Of a stretch of 55,827 bases of DNA, positions 7,761-15,604 are shown in pieces; within the stretch, counting starts at the first letter, position 1; each line of letters begins with the position of its first letter. The notes beneath the pieces were generated by a model. It did no database searches. It saw only the letters and a list, made by a program, of their open reading frames with translations, and was not told the DNA's origin. This DNA comes from Mycobacterium angelicum. Lineage in GTDB: Bacteria; Actinomycetota; Actinomycetes; Mycobacteriales; Mycobacteriaceae. Location of the stretch: positions 1-55,827 of the forward strand of contig NZ_MVHE01000033.1 in assembly GCF_002086155.1 (NCBI RefSeq), written 5' to 3'. The translations under genes and the position numbers were made by a program.

Positions 7761-8764
7761 GCGCTGCTGAGCAAGACTGCGCCCTGGTCGTCGCTCCCGG
7801 GTTGTTCTGCGCCTGGCACGACGGCCGGGTGCGGGTGGGCTCGATCGATGATCCGTTTGCGGAATTCGTCGCCACCCCCGGCGTGGTGTTGCTGCTGAGC
7901 CTGTTCAGCACGCCGCGATTACGCACCGACGCATACCAGCGACTGTCGGAAATGGGGGTGCCCGCTGCCCGGGAAGCGGTCGACCGGCTGGTCGCGATGA
8001 AGCTGCTGATCCCCACCGAGCGCGCGGCCAAGCCGGATGCGGCGGTTTCGGCGTACGACGTCGTTCGTCAGCTTGGCACCACGCACGACATCGATGCCGC
8101 AGCACCGGAGTTCGCGACGATCTTCGTCGACGTCCAGCCGTTCACCCTGACGTCCAAGCCGATGGCATTCGCGTTGTATCAGGCCGTCGTCTACGTCGTC
8201 GCCAATCACATCCGCGGTGCCATCGTGGAATGCGGAGTAGCCAGCGGCGGCAGCATGATGCTGGCCGCGGCGACGTTGCGCGCACGCGGCGACTGCGACC
8301 GCGACATCTTCGGCTTCGACACCTTCGACTGGTCCTGGGAGAGCGCCTCGGAGCGCGACGGCTTCGTCGGCACCCCGGACCGGCTCGACGGTCTCGCCGA
8401 TACTCCGGGCGCCGAACAGCGACCGTCAGGCGTCGGCATCGAGCGGGTGGCGGCCAACCTGGCCGGCACCGGCTACCCGGCCGAGCGCATACGCCTGGTG
8501 CGTGGAATGGTCCAGGACACCTTGCCGGTCACGCCGACGGGCGACATCGCCGTCCTGCGGTTGGACACCGACTTCTACGAGTCCACCCGGTGCGAGCTGG
8601 AGACGCTGTATCCGAGGCTGGTCCGCGGCGGTGTGCTCATCTTGGACGACTACGGCAAGTTCAAGGGAGCCACCCAAGCGGCTGACGAGTACTTCGCCCG
8701 CTGCCAGACGCGGCCATTGCTGCACCGCGTGGAGACGCAGGGCCGGATAGCGACGAAACCCTAG
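7757..8764 (+). CDS. TylF/MycF-type class I methyltransferase with extra N-terminal domain
   Basis: 335 residues. Residues ~150-330 are a macrocin-O-methyltransferase (TylF) domain: SAM-binding VECGVASGGS (157-166), FGFDTFDWSWES (186-196) and the metal-binding pair LRLDTDFYEST (267-277) and LILDDYGKF (294-302). Residues ~1-110 are not part of TylF enzymes. They begin with a small strand-rich segment (LVVAPGLFCAWHDGRVRVGS), followed by helices resembling a winged helix, as seen in peptide-recognition domains of RiPP enzymes. GTG at 7757 overlaps the upstream stop by 4 bp. The frame is open further upstream, but that part is a shadow of the cupin-like gene. Its TAG stop interleaves with the stop of the convergent gene. 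Known TylF enzymes methylate sugar hydroxyls; a peptide substrate is inferred. Confidence 0.75.
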   Translation: MSAAEQDCALVVAPGLFCAWHDGRVRVGSIDDPFAEFVATPGVVLLLSLFSTPRLRTDAYQRLSEMGVPAAREAVDRLVAMKLLIPTERAAKPDAAVSAYDVVRQLGTTHDIDAAAPEFATIFVDVQPFTLTSKPMAFALYQAVVYVVANHIRGAIVECGVASGGSMMLAAATLRARGDCDRDIFGFDTFDWSWESASERDGFVGTPDRLDGLADTPGAEQRPSGVGIERVAANLAGTGYPAERIRLVRGMVQDTLPVTPTGDIAVLRLDTDFYESTRCELETLYPRLVRGGVLILDDYGKFKGATQAADEYFARCQTRPLLHRVETQGRIATKP

Positions 8765-9501
8765 AAGACCACGAACCACATCGCGATGTAGTGGCAGATC
8801 GCCGCGACCGCGGTGCAGGCATGGAAGAACTCGTGGAAGCCGAAGGTCGACGGCCATGGGTCCGGCCAGCGCAGGGCGTAGAGGATCCCGCCGATGCTGT
8901 ACAGCGCGCCACCGACGAACAACAGCACCATCGCGGCCACACCGGCGTTGTGCAGGATCGTCGCGGTGTACCAGACCGCTACCCAGCCCAGCAGGATGTA
9001 CAGCGGCACCCCAAGCCAGCGCGGCGCCGAAGGCCAGAGCATCTTCAGCAGGATGCCGGCCGCCGCGCCGCCCCACACGATTGCCAGCACCACATGCCCG
9101 TCATGGCCCGGCAGGGCCAGCAGCGCGAACGGGGTGTAGCTGCCGGCGATGAACACGAAGATCATCGAGTGGTCGGCCCGCTTCATCCACTTCCGGGCGG
9201 TCGCGGACTTCCAATCGACACGGTGGTAGGTCGCGCTGACGGTGAACATCACGATCGTTGCCGCGGTGTAGGCAAACGTCGCCAGCCCGGCCTTGGTGGA
9301 TCCCACCGCCCACGACACCGCGATCAGCGATGCGCCGGCGAACACCGCGGTGCCGGCCGAGTAGACGTGGATCCAGCCGCGGAAACGCGGCTTGGTCAGA
9401 ACGCGGGCGACGCCCTCGACGACCTGATGGGCGGCATCGGTCGGCGAAAACCCGTGCGAGTCAGGTTCTGCGCTGTTGAGCGTGCTGGTCTGGCTGCTCA
9501 T
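8761..9501 (-). CDS. Haemolysin III/PAQR-family membrane protein (Rv1085c homologue)
   Basis: 246 residues with about seven membrane helices. The HlyIII/YqfA signatures are visible: VSATYHRVDW, MKRADHSMIFVFIAGSYTPF and the C-terminal FHEFFHACTAVAAICHYIAMW, whose histidines and Asp are the presumed metal site of the PAQR superfamily. The activity of mycobacterial members is unknown; the haemolysin name is historical. The start chosen is the ATG at 9501 (MSSQTSTLN), preceded by AGGAGA; an in-frame ATG at 9549 lies further upstream. The stop overlaps that of the methyltransferase gene at CTAG. Confidence 0.88.
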   Translation of the reverse strand: MSSQTSTLNSAEPDSHGFSPTDAAHQVVEGVARVLTKPRFRGWIHVYSAGTAVFAGASLIAVSWAVGSTKAGLATFAYTAATIVMFTVSATYHRVDWKSATARKWMKRADHSMIFVFIAGSYTPFALLALPGHDGHVVLAIVWGGAAAGILLKMLWPSAPRWLGVPLYILLGWVAVWYTATILHNAGVAAMVLLFVGGALYSIGGILYALRWPDPWPSTFGFHEFFHACTAVAAICHYIAMWFVVF

Positions 9502-9633
9502 TTCTCCTATTGCCTCGATTAGGGGATCGCCGGTGGTTTTCCCAAACACAGTAACCGCGCCGGCTGTGAGACTCCCGTTAGACGTGACGTGATATTGCCC
9601 GAAACGGAAGCCGGAATTTGGCGCCGGTCACAG

Positions 9634-9639
9634 TAGTGT
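9634..9639 (+). promoter_or_regulatory. -10 box of the Z-isoprenyl diphosphate synthase gene
   Basis: TAGTGT lies 8 nt before the GTG at 9648 (leaderless spacing). Confidence 0.5.
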
Positions 9640-9647
9640 TGATATTC

Positions 9648-10436
9648 GTGGAGATCATCCCGCCGCGGCTCAAGGAGCCGTTGTATCGGCTTTACGAGCT
9701 GCGCCTGCGGCAGGGACTGGTCGCTTCGAAATCCGAACTGCCCCGCCACATTGCCGTGCTGTGCGACGGGAATCGGCGGTGGGCGCGCGACGCGGGATAC
9801 GACGACGTCAGCTACGGCTACCGGATGGGTGCGGCCAAGATCGCCGAGATGTTGCGCTGGTGCCAAGAAGCCGGCATCGAGATGACCACGATTTATCTGC
9901 TCTCCACAGAGAATCTGCAACGCGACCCCGACGAGCTGGCCGCGCTGATCGAAATCATCACCGACGTCGTCGAGGAGATCTGCGCGCCGGCTAACCGCTG
10001 GAGCGTGCGTACCGTCGGCGATCTCGAACTGCTGGGCGAGGAACCGGCCCGCCGGCTGCGTGAGGCGGTCGAGTCCACGCCGGGCACCGCGCACTTCCAC
10101 GTCAACGTCGCGGTGGGCTACGGCGGCCGCCAGGAGATCGTCAATGCGGTCCGGGCGCTGCTGAACAAGGAGCTGGCCAACGGCGCAACGGCCGAGGAGC
10201 TCGTCGACAAGGTGACCGTCGAGGGCATCTCCGAAAACCTTTACACCTCAGGGCAACCCGATCCCGATCTGGTGATTCGCACCTCCGGTGAGCAACGGCT
10301 GTCAGGTTTCCTGCTATGGCAGAGCGCCTATTCGGAGATGTGGTTCGCCGAGGCGCATTGGCCGGCATTCCGCCACGTCGACTTCCTGCGCGCGCTGCGT
10401 GACTACAGCATGCGGCACCGCCGATACGGGAAGTGA
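9648..10436 (+). CDS. Short-chain (2Z,6E)-farnesyl diphosphate synthase (Rv1086 type)
   Basis: 262 residues, the same length as Rv1086, which makes Z,E-farnesyl diphosphate from geranyl diphosphate and isopentenyl diphosphate as the first step toward decaprenyl phosphate for the cell wall. The cis-prenyltransferase signature HIAVLCDGNRRWA (catalytic Asp40) and the C-terminal VIRTSGEQRLSGFLLWQSAYSEMWF are complete. GTG at 9648 is preferred over the upstream ATG at 9618, because it matches the family N-terminus (MEIIPPRLKEPLYRLYELR) and follows a -10 box. The stop overlaps the start of the next gene (GTGA). Confidence 0.93.
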   Translation: MEIIPPRLKEPLYRLYELRLRQGLVASKSELPRHIAVLCDGNRRWARDAGYDDVSYGYRMGAAKIAEMLRWCQEAGIEMTTIYLLSTENLQRDPDELAALIEIITDVVEEICAPANRWSVRTVGDLELLGEEPARRLREAVESTPGTAHFHVNVAVGYGGRQEIVNAVRALLNKELANGATAEELVDKVTVEGISENLYTSGQPDPDLVIRTSGEQRLSGFLLWQSAYSEMWFAEAHWPAFRHVDFLRALRDYSMRHRRYGK

Positions 10437-11809
10437 CAATGGCTGCGCTGTCGGCGGTGGTGTTCACGCTGAGCGGCTGGCTCGGGCTCTACTTGCTGGC
10501 GCGCGATCCGCGTAAGCCGGTGCTGGCCTTGGCCGCTCTGGGGTTGTGCGGGTTTGCGCTGGTAGTTGCCCTGGACGCGGTGCGCAATACCAGCAGTGTG
10601 CATGCCGGGCTGCTCAGCCAGATCGAGGTCTACCTGGTTGTCGTTCCCGGCGTGGCCTGGTTCGCGGTGCTGCTCGAGCTGGGCCGGCCCTGTGACAGCG
10701 CACGGGCGCGCACCGGCGAGGTGTTGCTGGTCTGCTGGGTCGCTGCGCTGGCCCTGTTCGGCGCGGCGATGGCCGGCAGCGTCGCCGGCCCGCTGCGGGC
10801 GGGTCACTGGGTGATGTCCGCGGTGATCTCGGCGTCAACGCTGGCCGCGATGGTCGCCGCGTTGCGGCGGCGTACCCAGCCGGTGCCGGTGGCGGGGTTG
10901 GTGGTTGTCGCGACGCTGTTCTTCGCGCTGGCCAATGCCATTCTGATCATTCCGCTGGGACTGCTGCCCAGCTGGCTGGCCTTGGCGTCGACGGGTTTCG
11001 ACGTGCTGGCCCTGGGGGTGGCGGTGGCCCTCTGGGATGCGTTCGACGAAGGGCAGGCGCTGCGTGCCGACATGTTCCGCTCGTTCGCCGGATCGGTGGC
11101 GGTGGCGGTGCTGTTCGGTGGGCAGGCGCTGATCGGCCTGGCGGTGACCCGCAACGCTGCGTCGGCGCAGACGGCGTTGACCGTGCTGCTGTTCACCAGC
11201 CTGGCCATCGCGATCACGGTGCAGGTGCTGGCCGATCCGCTGGCCGGGATTCTGGACCGGCTGGCGTTCTCCAGGTCACCCACATTGCGCGCCGACCGGG
11301 CCGCGCTGCGGCACACCGGTGCGGCGTTGCCGCTGCGATCCGACGACCCGCTGAGCGACATCGACGACGACACCTTCGTCAGGCTCACCCGCCGCGCGCT
11401 GGGCCACTACGGTGACCTGACCAAACTGGTGGCCAGCCCGCTGACGTCGTTGCCCGTCATCGACGCGCGACTGGCCGCGCGCGGCGCAGCCGACCACCCG
11501 CTGGAGCGGGCCAACGAACTCAAAGCCGTGCTGGCCGACGGCATCGGACGGCTCAAGCCGCGCGACGCCGGCGACTTCGGCACCACCGAGCAGTGGCGCT
11601 ACTACAACTCGCTTTATTTCCCCTATGTCGTCGGCGTGCGGGCGTATGCGCAGAACGCGACCGCGGCCGGATTGGATCCGACCGCCCGCCAGGCCTGGCA
11701 GTGGTTGGTGACCGAGGTGCCGCAGCGCTCGCTGCACAATTGGCAGAACGCGGCGGCCCGGCTGATCGCGGCCGATCTACGTGGTCGGGTCAGCGTTTCC
11801 AGTGATTGA
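10433..11809 (+). CDS. Polytopic membrane protein of unknown function
   Basis: 458 residues. Residues ~1-270 form about eight membrane helices rich in Ala, Leu and Val (for example LALAALGLCGFALVVALDAV and VLLFTSLAIAITVQVLADPL). Residues ~280-458 are hydrophilic, likely cytoplasmic, and contain DDDTFVRLTRRALGHYGDLTKL and a TTEQWRYYNSLYFPYVVG segment. I do not recognise a named family. The GTG overlaps the stop of the isoprenyl diphosphate synthase by 4 bp (alternative ATG at 10439), so the two are co-translated. That hints at a membrane role connected with polyprenyl lipids. In M. tuberculosis the corresponding site is occupied by PE_PGRS genes. Confidence 0.8.
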   Translation: MTMAALSAVVFTLSGWLGLYLLARDPRKPVLALAALGLCGFALVVALDAVRNTSSVHAGLLSQIEVYLVVVPGVAWFAVLLELGRPCDSARARTGEVLLVCWVAALALFGAAMAGSVAGPLRAGHWVMSAVISASTLAAMVAALRRRTQPVPVAGLVVVATLFFALANAILIIPLGLLPSWLALASTGFDVLALGVAVALWDAFDEGQALRADMFRSFAGSVAVAVLFGGQALIGLAVTRNAASAQTALTVLLFTSLAIAITVQVLADPLAGILDRLAFSRSPTLRADRAALRHTGAALPLRSDDPLSDIDDDTFVRLTRRALGHYGDLTKLVASPLTSLPVIDARLAARGAADHPLERANELKAVLADGIGRLKPRDAGDFGTTEQWRYYNSLYFPYVVGVRAYAQNATAAGLDPTARQAWQWLVTEVPQRSLHNWQNAAARLIAADLRGRVSVSSD

Positions 11810-11810
11810 T

Positions 11811-11816
11811 TAAGCT
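11811..11816 (+). promoter_or_regulatory. -10 box of the O-methyltransferase gene
   Basis: TAAGCT lies 8 nt before the ATG at 11825 (leaderless spacing) and directly after the stop of the membrane-protein gene. Confidence 0.55.
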
Positions 11817-11824
11817 GCGGCGCT

Positions 11825-12910
11825 ATGGCTGCCAAGGTTCCACCCGCCAAAGTCGCGCGAACGATTGAGATCGCCCGCCATTACCTCGCCCGCCTGCACC
11901 GCCGCATGGTCCCGCCGCCGGTCGCGATGATGGAGATGGTCGCCGAGATGTGGGCGGCGCAGGCGATCACCGCGGCCGCGCAACTCGGCATCGCAGACGC
12001 GCTGGCCAATGGGCCGCTGTCGGCCGAGGATTTGGCCGCCGCGGTAGATGCCGACGCGGGCGCGCTGCGCCGGCTGCTCAGAGCGCTGATCAGCCGTGGC
12101 ATTTTCCGGCAGCGCCGCGACGGCCGCTACGACCTCACCCCACTGGCCGACACTCTGCGGCGCGACGCGGAGATATCCGTCGACGGGTGGGCTCGGTGGC
12201 TAGGGTCGCCCCAGCACCGCGAGCACTGGACCCACTTGACCGATGCGATTCGCACCGGCCGGCCCGTCATTCAAGAACTGCGCGGCAAGCCCGCCTTCGA
12301 ATACCTGGCCTCCGAAGCTGAGCTCGGGGAAATCTTCAATTCGGCGATGACGGGCGGCTCCGCGGTCTCCATTCCGCCGGTCATCGCCGCCTACGACTTC
12401 AGTCCCTACGCCACCATCGTCGACGTCGGTGGCGGGCACGGCCGGCTACTGGCTGCGATCCTGGCCGCCACGCCGGGCGCGCGCGGCATCCTTTTCGATT
12501 TGCCCCAGGTGGTGGCCGGGGCCCCGGCCATGTTTGCCGAACACGGCGTGCAAAACCGAGTCCGGGTTGATGAGGGCTCATTCTTCGAATCCGTCCCGGC
12601 CGGCGGCGATGCCTATGTGCTCAAGAGCGTGATTCACGACTGGCCTGACGACGATGCGGTTCGCATCCTGCGCAACGTGCGCAGCGCGGCCGCAACGGGC
12701 AGTCACGTCCTGCTGATCGAATTCGTGGTCCCCAAGCACCACCGTGAGTATCTGGGCAACTGGTTGGACCTGGAAATGCTGGTCGCGCTGGACGCGCAGG
12801 AACGCACCGCAGCGCAATTCGACCAACTCTTCCGCCGCGCGGGGTTCCAGTTGACGCGCGTGGTTCAAACCGCGTCACCGTTCCACATCCTCGAGGCGCG
12901 CGCAATTTAG
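11825..12910 (+). CDS. SAM-dependent O-methyltransferase (hydroxyneurosporene/plant-OMT type)
   Basis: 361 residues. The N-terminal winged-helix dimerisation domain (~40-110) contains WAAQAITAAAQLGIADALANGPLSAEDL in pieces and LRRLLRALISRGIF. The catalytic domain has SAM motif VDVGGGHGRLLA (199-210) and FDLPQVV, and KSVIHDWPDDDAVRIL with His271 at the position of the catalytic base in O-methyltransferases. Mycobacteria have several such enzymes (Rv0567 is similar); the substrate cannot be read from sequence. It is transcribed alone from its own leaderless promoter. Confidence 0.88.
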   Translation: MAAKVPPAKVARTIEIARHYLARLHRRMVPPPVAMMEMVAEMWAAQAITAAAQLGIADALANGPLSAEDLAAAVDADAGALRRLLRALISRGIFRQRRDGRYDLTPLADTLRRDAEISVDGWARWLGSPQHREHWTHLTDAIRTGRPVIQELRGKPAFEYLASEAELGEIFNSAMTGGSAVSIPPVIAAYDFSPYATIVDVGGGHGRLLAAILAATPGARGILFDLPQVVAGAPAMFAEHGVQNRVRVDEGSFFESVPAGGDAYVLKSVIHDWPDDDAVRILRNVRSAAATGSHVLLIEFVVPKHHREYLGNWLDLEMLVALDAQERTAAQFDQLFRRAGFQLTRVVQTASPFHILEARAI

Positions 12911-13011
12911 CCTGCGTGGCAGTAGTTGGCAGTGCGACGCGTCGATCTGGCAGTGCTGCGGCCGGCACCCTCAAACGTGTCCGACTCGTCCGCTTCACAA
13001 GGAGAACCGAC

Positions 13012-13425
13012 ATGACCGCAATATCCGGTCAAACGACCAGGCCCCTGTACGACTCGACCGACTCGCTGCTGCGGTTCGCGATGCGACTCGATGCCACATT
13101 GACCGGACTGATGGGCTTGGCCGTCGCCGCGGCCGCCGACCCGATCTCGAGGCTGACCGGGTTGACGTCTGGCCAGGAATACAGCATGGGTGCCTTCTTC
13201 GTGCTCTACGGCCTGGCGGTGTTCAGCCTCGCGTCGTTGCCCAACCTGCGCCGCGCCGGAATCGGCGTCGTCGTGGCGAACATCGTGTACACCTTCGCCG
13301 CGATCATCGCCGCGGAGGTGGTGCCCATGACCGGCACCGGAGTGGCCGCCACACTCGCCAGCGGTGGGTACACCGCGGTGTTCGCGGGCTTGCAATACCT
13401 GGGAGTGCGCCGCCTGGCGGTCTAG
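13012..13425 (+). CDS. Small four-helix membrane protein of unknown function
   Basis: 137 residues with about four hydrophobic segments: LDATLTGLMGLAVAAAADPI, GAFFVLYGLAVFSLASL, IGVVVANIVYTFAAIIAAEV and a C-terminal LASGGYTAVFAGLQYLGV. A good Shine-Dalgarno (AAGGAGAA, ~12999-13006) precedes the ATG at 13012. The frame continues upstream to 12916 without family support. I recognise no named domain. Confidence 0.8.
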   Translation: MTAISGQTTRPLYDSTDSLLRFAMRLDATLTGLMGLAVAAAADPISRLTGLTSGQEYSMGAFFVLYGLAVFSLASLPNLRRAGIGVVVANIVYTFAAIIAAEVVPMTGTGVAATLASGGYTAVFAGLQYLGVRRLAV

Positions 13426-13443
13426 CTCCCCTTCCCGCTGATG

Positions 13444-13480
13444 CGGGGCGCCACCGTGGCGAAAAGCGGTGCGCGCCCCG
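13444..13480 (+). terminator. Possible hairpin after the small membrane protein gene
   Basis: CGGGGCGC (13444-13451) pairs with GCGCCCCG (13473-13480) around a 21-nt loop, 19 nt after the stop codon. A short T-rich stretch (CCTTTTCC) follows shortly after. It is a modest hairpin. Confidence 0.35.
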
Positions 13481-13528
13481 TGTCGGCCTTTTCCGGCGAT
13501 TTGGCGCCGCCGGCCCGGGGTTGGCCGA

Positions 13529-13534
13529 TACGCT
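13529..13534 (+). promoter_or_regulatory. -10 box of the PE_PGRS gene
   Basis: TACGCT lies 8 nt before the ATG at 13543 (leaderless spacing). Confidence 0.5.
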
Positions 13535-13542
13535 TGCACTCC

Positions 13543-14502
13543 ATGTCGTTCCTGATTGCGGCGCCCGACACGGTAGCTGCCGCGGCAACAGACCTCGCCA
13601 GAATCGGCTCCACGATCAGCTCGGCCAATGCGGCAGCCGCCTTCCCGACGACGGGGGTGGTGGCAGCGGCAGCCGACGAGATCTCCACGGCGGTCGCGGC
13701 ACTGTTCGGCACACACGCCCAGAGCTACCAGTCCCTCGGTGCCCAGGCCGCGGCGTTTCATGACCGGTTTGTACAGGCGCTGACCGCCGGCGCCGGTGCC
13801 TACTCGAGCGCCGAAGCCGTCAACGTCGGGCAGACCCTGCTCGATGCCGTCAACGCGCCGACCATGTTGCTGCTGGGACGCCCCCTGATCGGCAACGGCG
13901 CCAACGGCGGGCCGGGGCAGGCCGGCGGCGCGGGCGGCCTGTTGTACGGCAACGGCGGCAACGGCGGGGCCGGCGGTGCGGACCAAAGCGGCGGCGCCGG
14001 TGGATGCGCGGGCCTCATCGGCAACGGCGGTAACGGTGGCGCCGGCGGCGTCGGCAGCGGCGGCACCGGGGCCGGGTTGACCGGCGGGCGCGGCGGTTCC
14101 GGTGGGCTGCTCTGGGGTGCCGGCGGGCATGGCGGGGCAGGCGGCGCGGCCGTCGCCGGTGCCGGCGGGCTCGGAGGCGCCGGTGGCAGCGCCGGCCTGT
14201 TCGGTCAGGGCGGGGGCGGCGGCGACGGTGGCAAAGGCGGCGGCGACGGCAACCCGGGTGGCTCGGCCGGCAATGGCGGCGACGGCGGCTGGCTCTACGG
14301 CGACGGCGGCGTCGGCGGTCAGGGCGCCTCCGGTGGCGGCCACGGCAGCTTCGGCGGCAACGGTGGCAACGGCGGCAACGCCAAGCTGATCGGCAACGGC
14401 GGAAACGGCGGCAATGGCTCCAATGGCGGTATCGGCGGCCTCGGTGGCAACGGCGGGCTGCTGGCGGGTATGCCCGGCATCCACGGCGCTTCCCCAGTCT
14501 GA
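13543..14502 (+). CDS. PE_PGRS-family protein
   Basis: 319 residues, short for the family. The PE domain (~1-95) starts MSFLIAAPDTVAAAATDLA and contains the helical hairpin that allows ESX-dependent export. A linker with LLDAVNAPTMLLLGRPLIGNGA follows. The rest is PGRS sequence, tandem Gly-Gly-x and Asn-Gly-Gly triplets. It holds the position of PE_PGRS21/22 (Rv1087/Rv1091) in M. tuberculosis. The frame extends upstream to 13441, but ATG 13543 is the PE start and follows a -10 box. The stop lies in the first copy of a 12-bp tandem repeat. Such proteins are usually cell-surface or secreted and vary between strains. Confidence 0.93.
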   Translation: MSFLIAAPDTVAAAATDLARIGSTISSANAAAAFPTTGVVAAAADEISTAVAALFGTHAQSYQSLGAQAAAFHDRFVQALTAGAGAYSSAEAVNVGQTLLDAVNAPTMLLLGRPLIGNGANGGPGQAGGAGGLLYGNGGNGGAGGADQSGGAGGCAGLIGNGGNGGAGGVGSGGTGAGLTGGRGGSGGLLWGAGGHGGAGGAAVAGAGGLGGAGGSAGLFGQGGGGGDGGKGGGDGNPGGSAGNGGDGGWLYGDGGVGGQGASGGGHGSFGGNGGNGGNAKLIGNGGNGGNGSNGGIGGLGGNGGLLAGMPGIHGASPV

Positions 14503-14528
14503 GGCCCAGTCTGAGGCCCAGTCTGAGG
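14493..14528. repeat. Three tandem copies of a 12-bp unit at the PE_PGRS stop
   Basis: CCCAGTCTGAGG occurs three times without a mismatch at 14493, 14505 and 14517. The TGA stop (14500-14502) lies in copy one, and the unit is a multiple of three. Each extra copy therefore brings its own in-frame TGA. Confidence 0.9.
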
Positions 14529-14539
14529 CCCGGGCCTGG

Positions 14540-15478
14540 TTACAGCTTTCGCAGCCGTAGCCGGTTGATGGAGTGGTCGGCGTCTTTGCGCAGCACCAGG
14601 GTCGCCCGGGGACGCGTCGGCAGGATGTTCTCGACTAGGTTGGGCCGGTTGATCGAGCGCCAGATCTCACGAGCGGCGGCGACCGCCTTCGTGTCGTTGA
14701 GGGCCGCGTAGTGGTGGAAATGCGACTGCGGGTCGGCGAACGCGGTACTGCGCATGGCCAGGAAGCGTGACACGTACCACTGCTCGATGTCCTCGATGCG
14801 GGCGTCGACGTACAGCGAAAAGTCGAACAGGTCCGACACCATCAGCGTCGGACCCGTCTGCAGGACGTTGAGACCTTCCAGGATCAAGATGTCGGGATGG
14901 CGGACCACGTGCTTGGCCCCGGGGATGATGTCGTACTTCAGGTGTGAATACACCGGCGCGCAGGCGTAGTCCGAACCGGACTTGACCGAGGTGACGAACC
15001 GCATCAGCGACCGGCGGTTGTAGCTCTCGGGAAAACCCTTGCGGTGCATGAGGTTTCGCCGCTCCAGCTCGGCGTTGGGGTAGAGAAAGCCGTCGGTGGT
15101 CACCAGGTCCACCCGGGGATGGTGATCCCAGCGTGCCAGCAGCGCCTGCAGCACGCGCGCGGTGGTCGACTTGCCGACGGCAACGCTGCCCGCCACACCG
15201 ATGATGAACGGCACCGGCCGGTCGGGGTTTTGTTGCGGCTCGCCGAGGAACTCCGCCGTCGCGGCGAACAACCGCTGGCGCGCGGCCACCTGCAGGTGAA
15301 TCAACCGGGCCAGGGGCAGGTAAACCTCTTCGACCTCGAGCAGGTTGAGCTGTTCACCCAGACCGCGCAGACCGAACAATTCCTCTTCGGTCAGCGCCAG
15401 CGGGGTCGACATGCGCAGCGCACGCCACTGCTTTCGGTCGAACTCCACATACGGGCTCGGCTCGCTAAGCCGCGGCAT
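14540..15478 (-). CDS. coaA: Type I pantothenate kinase
   Basis: 312 residues, the same as Rv1092c. It phosphorylates pantothenate, the first step of CoA synthesis, and is normally feedback-inhibited by CoA. The Walker A motif is GVAGSVAVGKST (94-105). VDLVTTDGFLYPN carries the catalytic Asp, and LMHRKGFPESYNRR and the C-terminal VLRKDADHSINRLRLRKL are family signatures. It is convergent with PE_PGRS and divergent from glyA. Confidence 0.97.
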   Translation of the reverse strand: MPRLSEPSPYVEFDRKQWRALRMSTPLALTEEELFGLRGLGEQLNLLEVEEVYLPLARLIHLQVAARQRLFAATAEFLGEPQQNPDRPVPFIIGVAGSVAVGKSTTARVLQALLARWDHHPRVDLVTTDGFLYPNAELERRNLMHRKGFPESYNRRSLMRFVTSVKSGSDYACAPVYSHLKYDIIPGAKHVVRHPDILILEGLNVLQTGPTLMVSDLFDFSLYVDARIEDIEQWYVSRFLAMRSTAFADPQSHFHHYAALNDTKAVAAAREIWRSINRPNLVENILPTRPRATLVLRKDADHSINRLRLRKL

Positions 15479-15552
15479 GGTGTCAGTCTTGCAGGTGAAG
15501 TGTGCGGCCCCGACGGCTGGGCTGTGAAAGCGCCGTCAGGGCGCTTGCTCGA

Positions 15553-15558
15553 TAGACT
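15553..15558 (+). promoter_or_regulatory. -10 box upstream of glyA, 7 nt before an in-frame GTG
   Basis: TAGACT is a perfect TANNNT box. The next start codon in frame with glyA is GTG at 15566, exactly 7 nt away; the conventional ATG is at 15605. Confidence 0.55.
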
Positions 15559-15604
15559 GGCGCCCGTGACCGCCGCACCTGACACCCGCACGCAAGCCTC
15601 GCTC

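Noticed and set aside
12907..14484. 525-codon minus-strand frame over the PE_PGRS gene
   Set aside because: Ala/Val/Thr/Gly-rich artefact of the GGC-rich PGRS repeats read in reverse.
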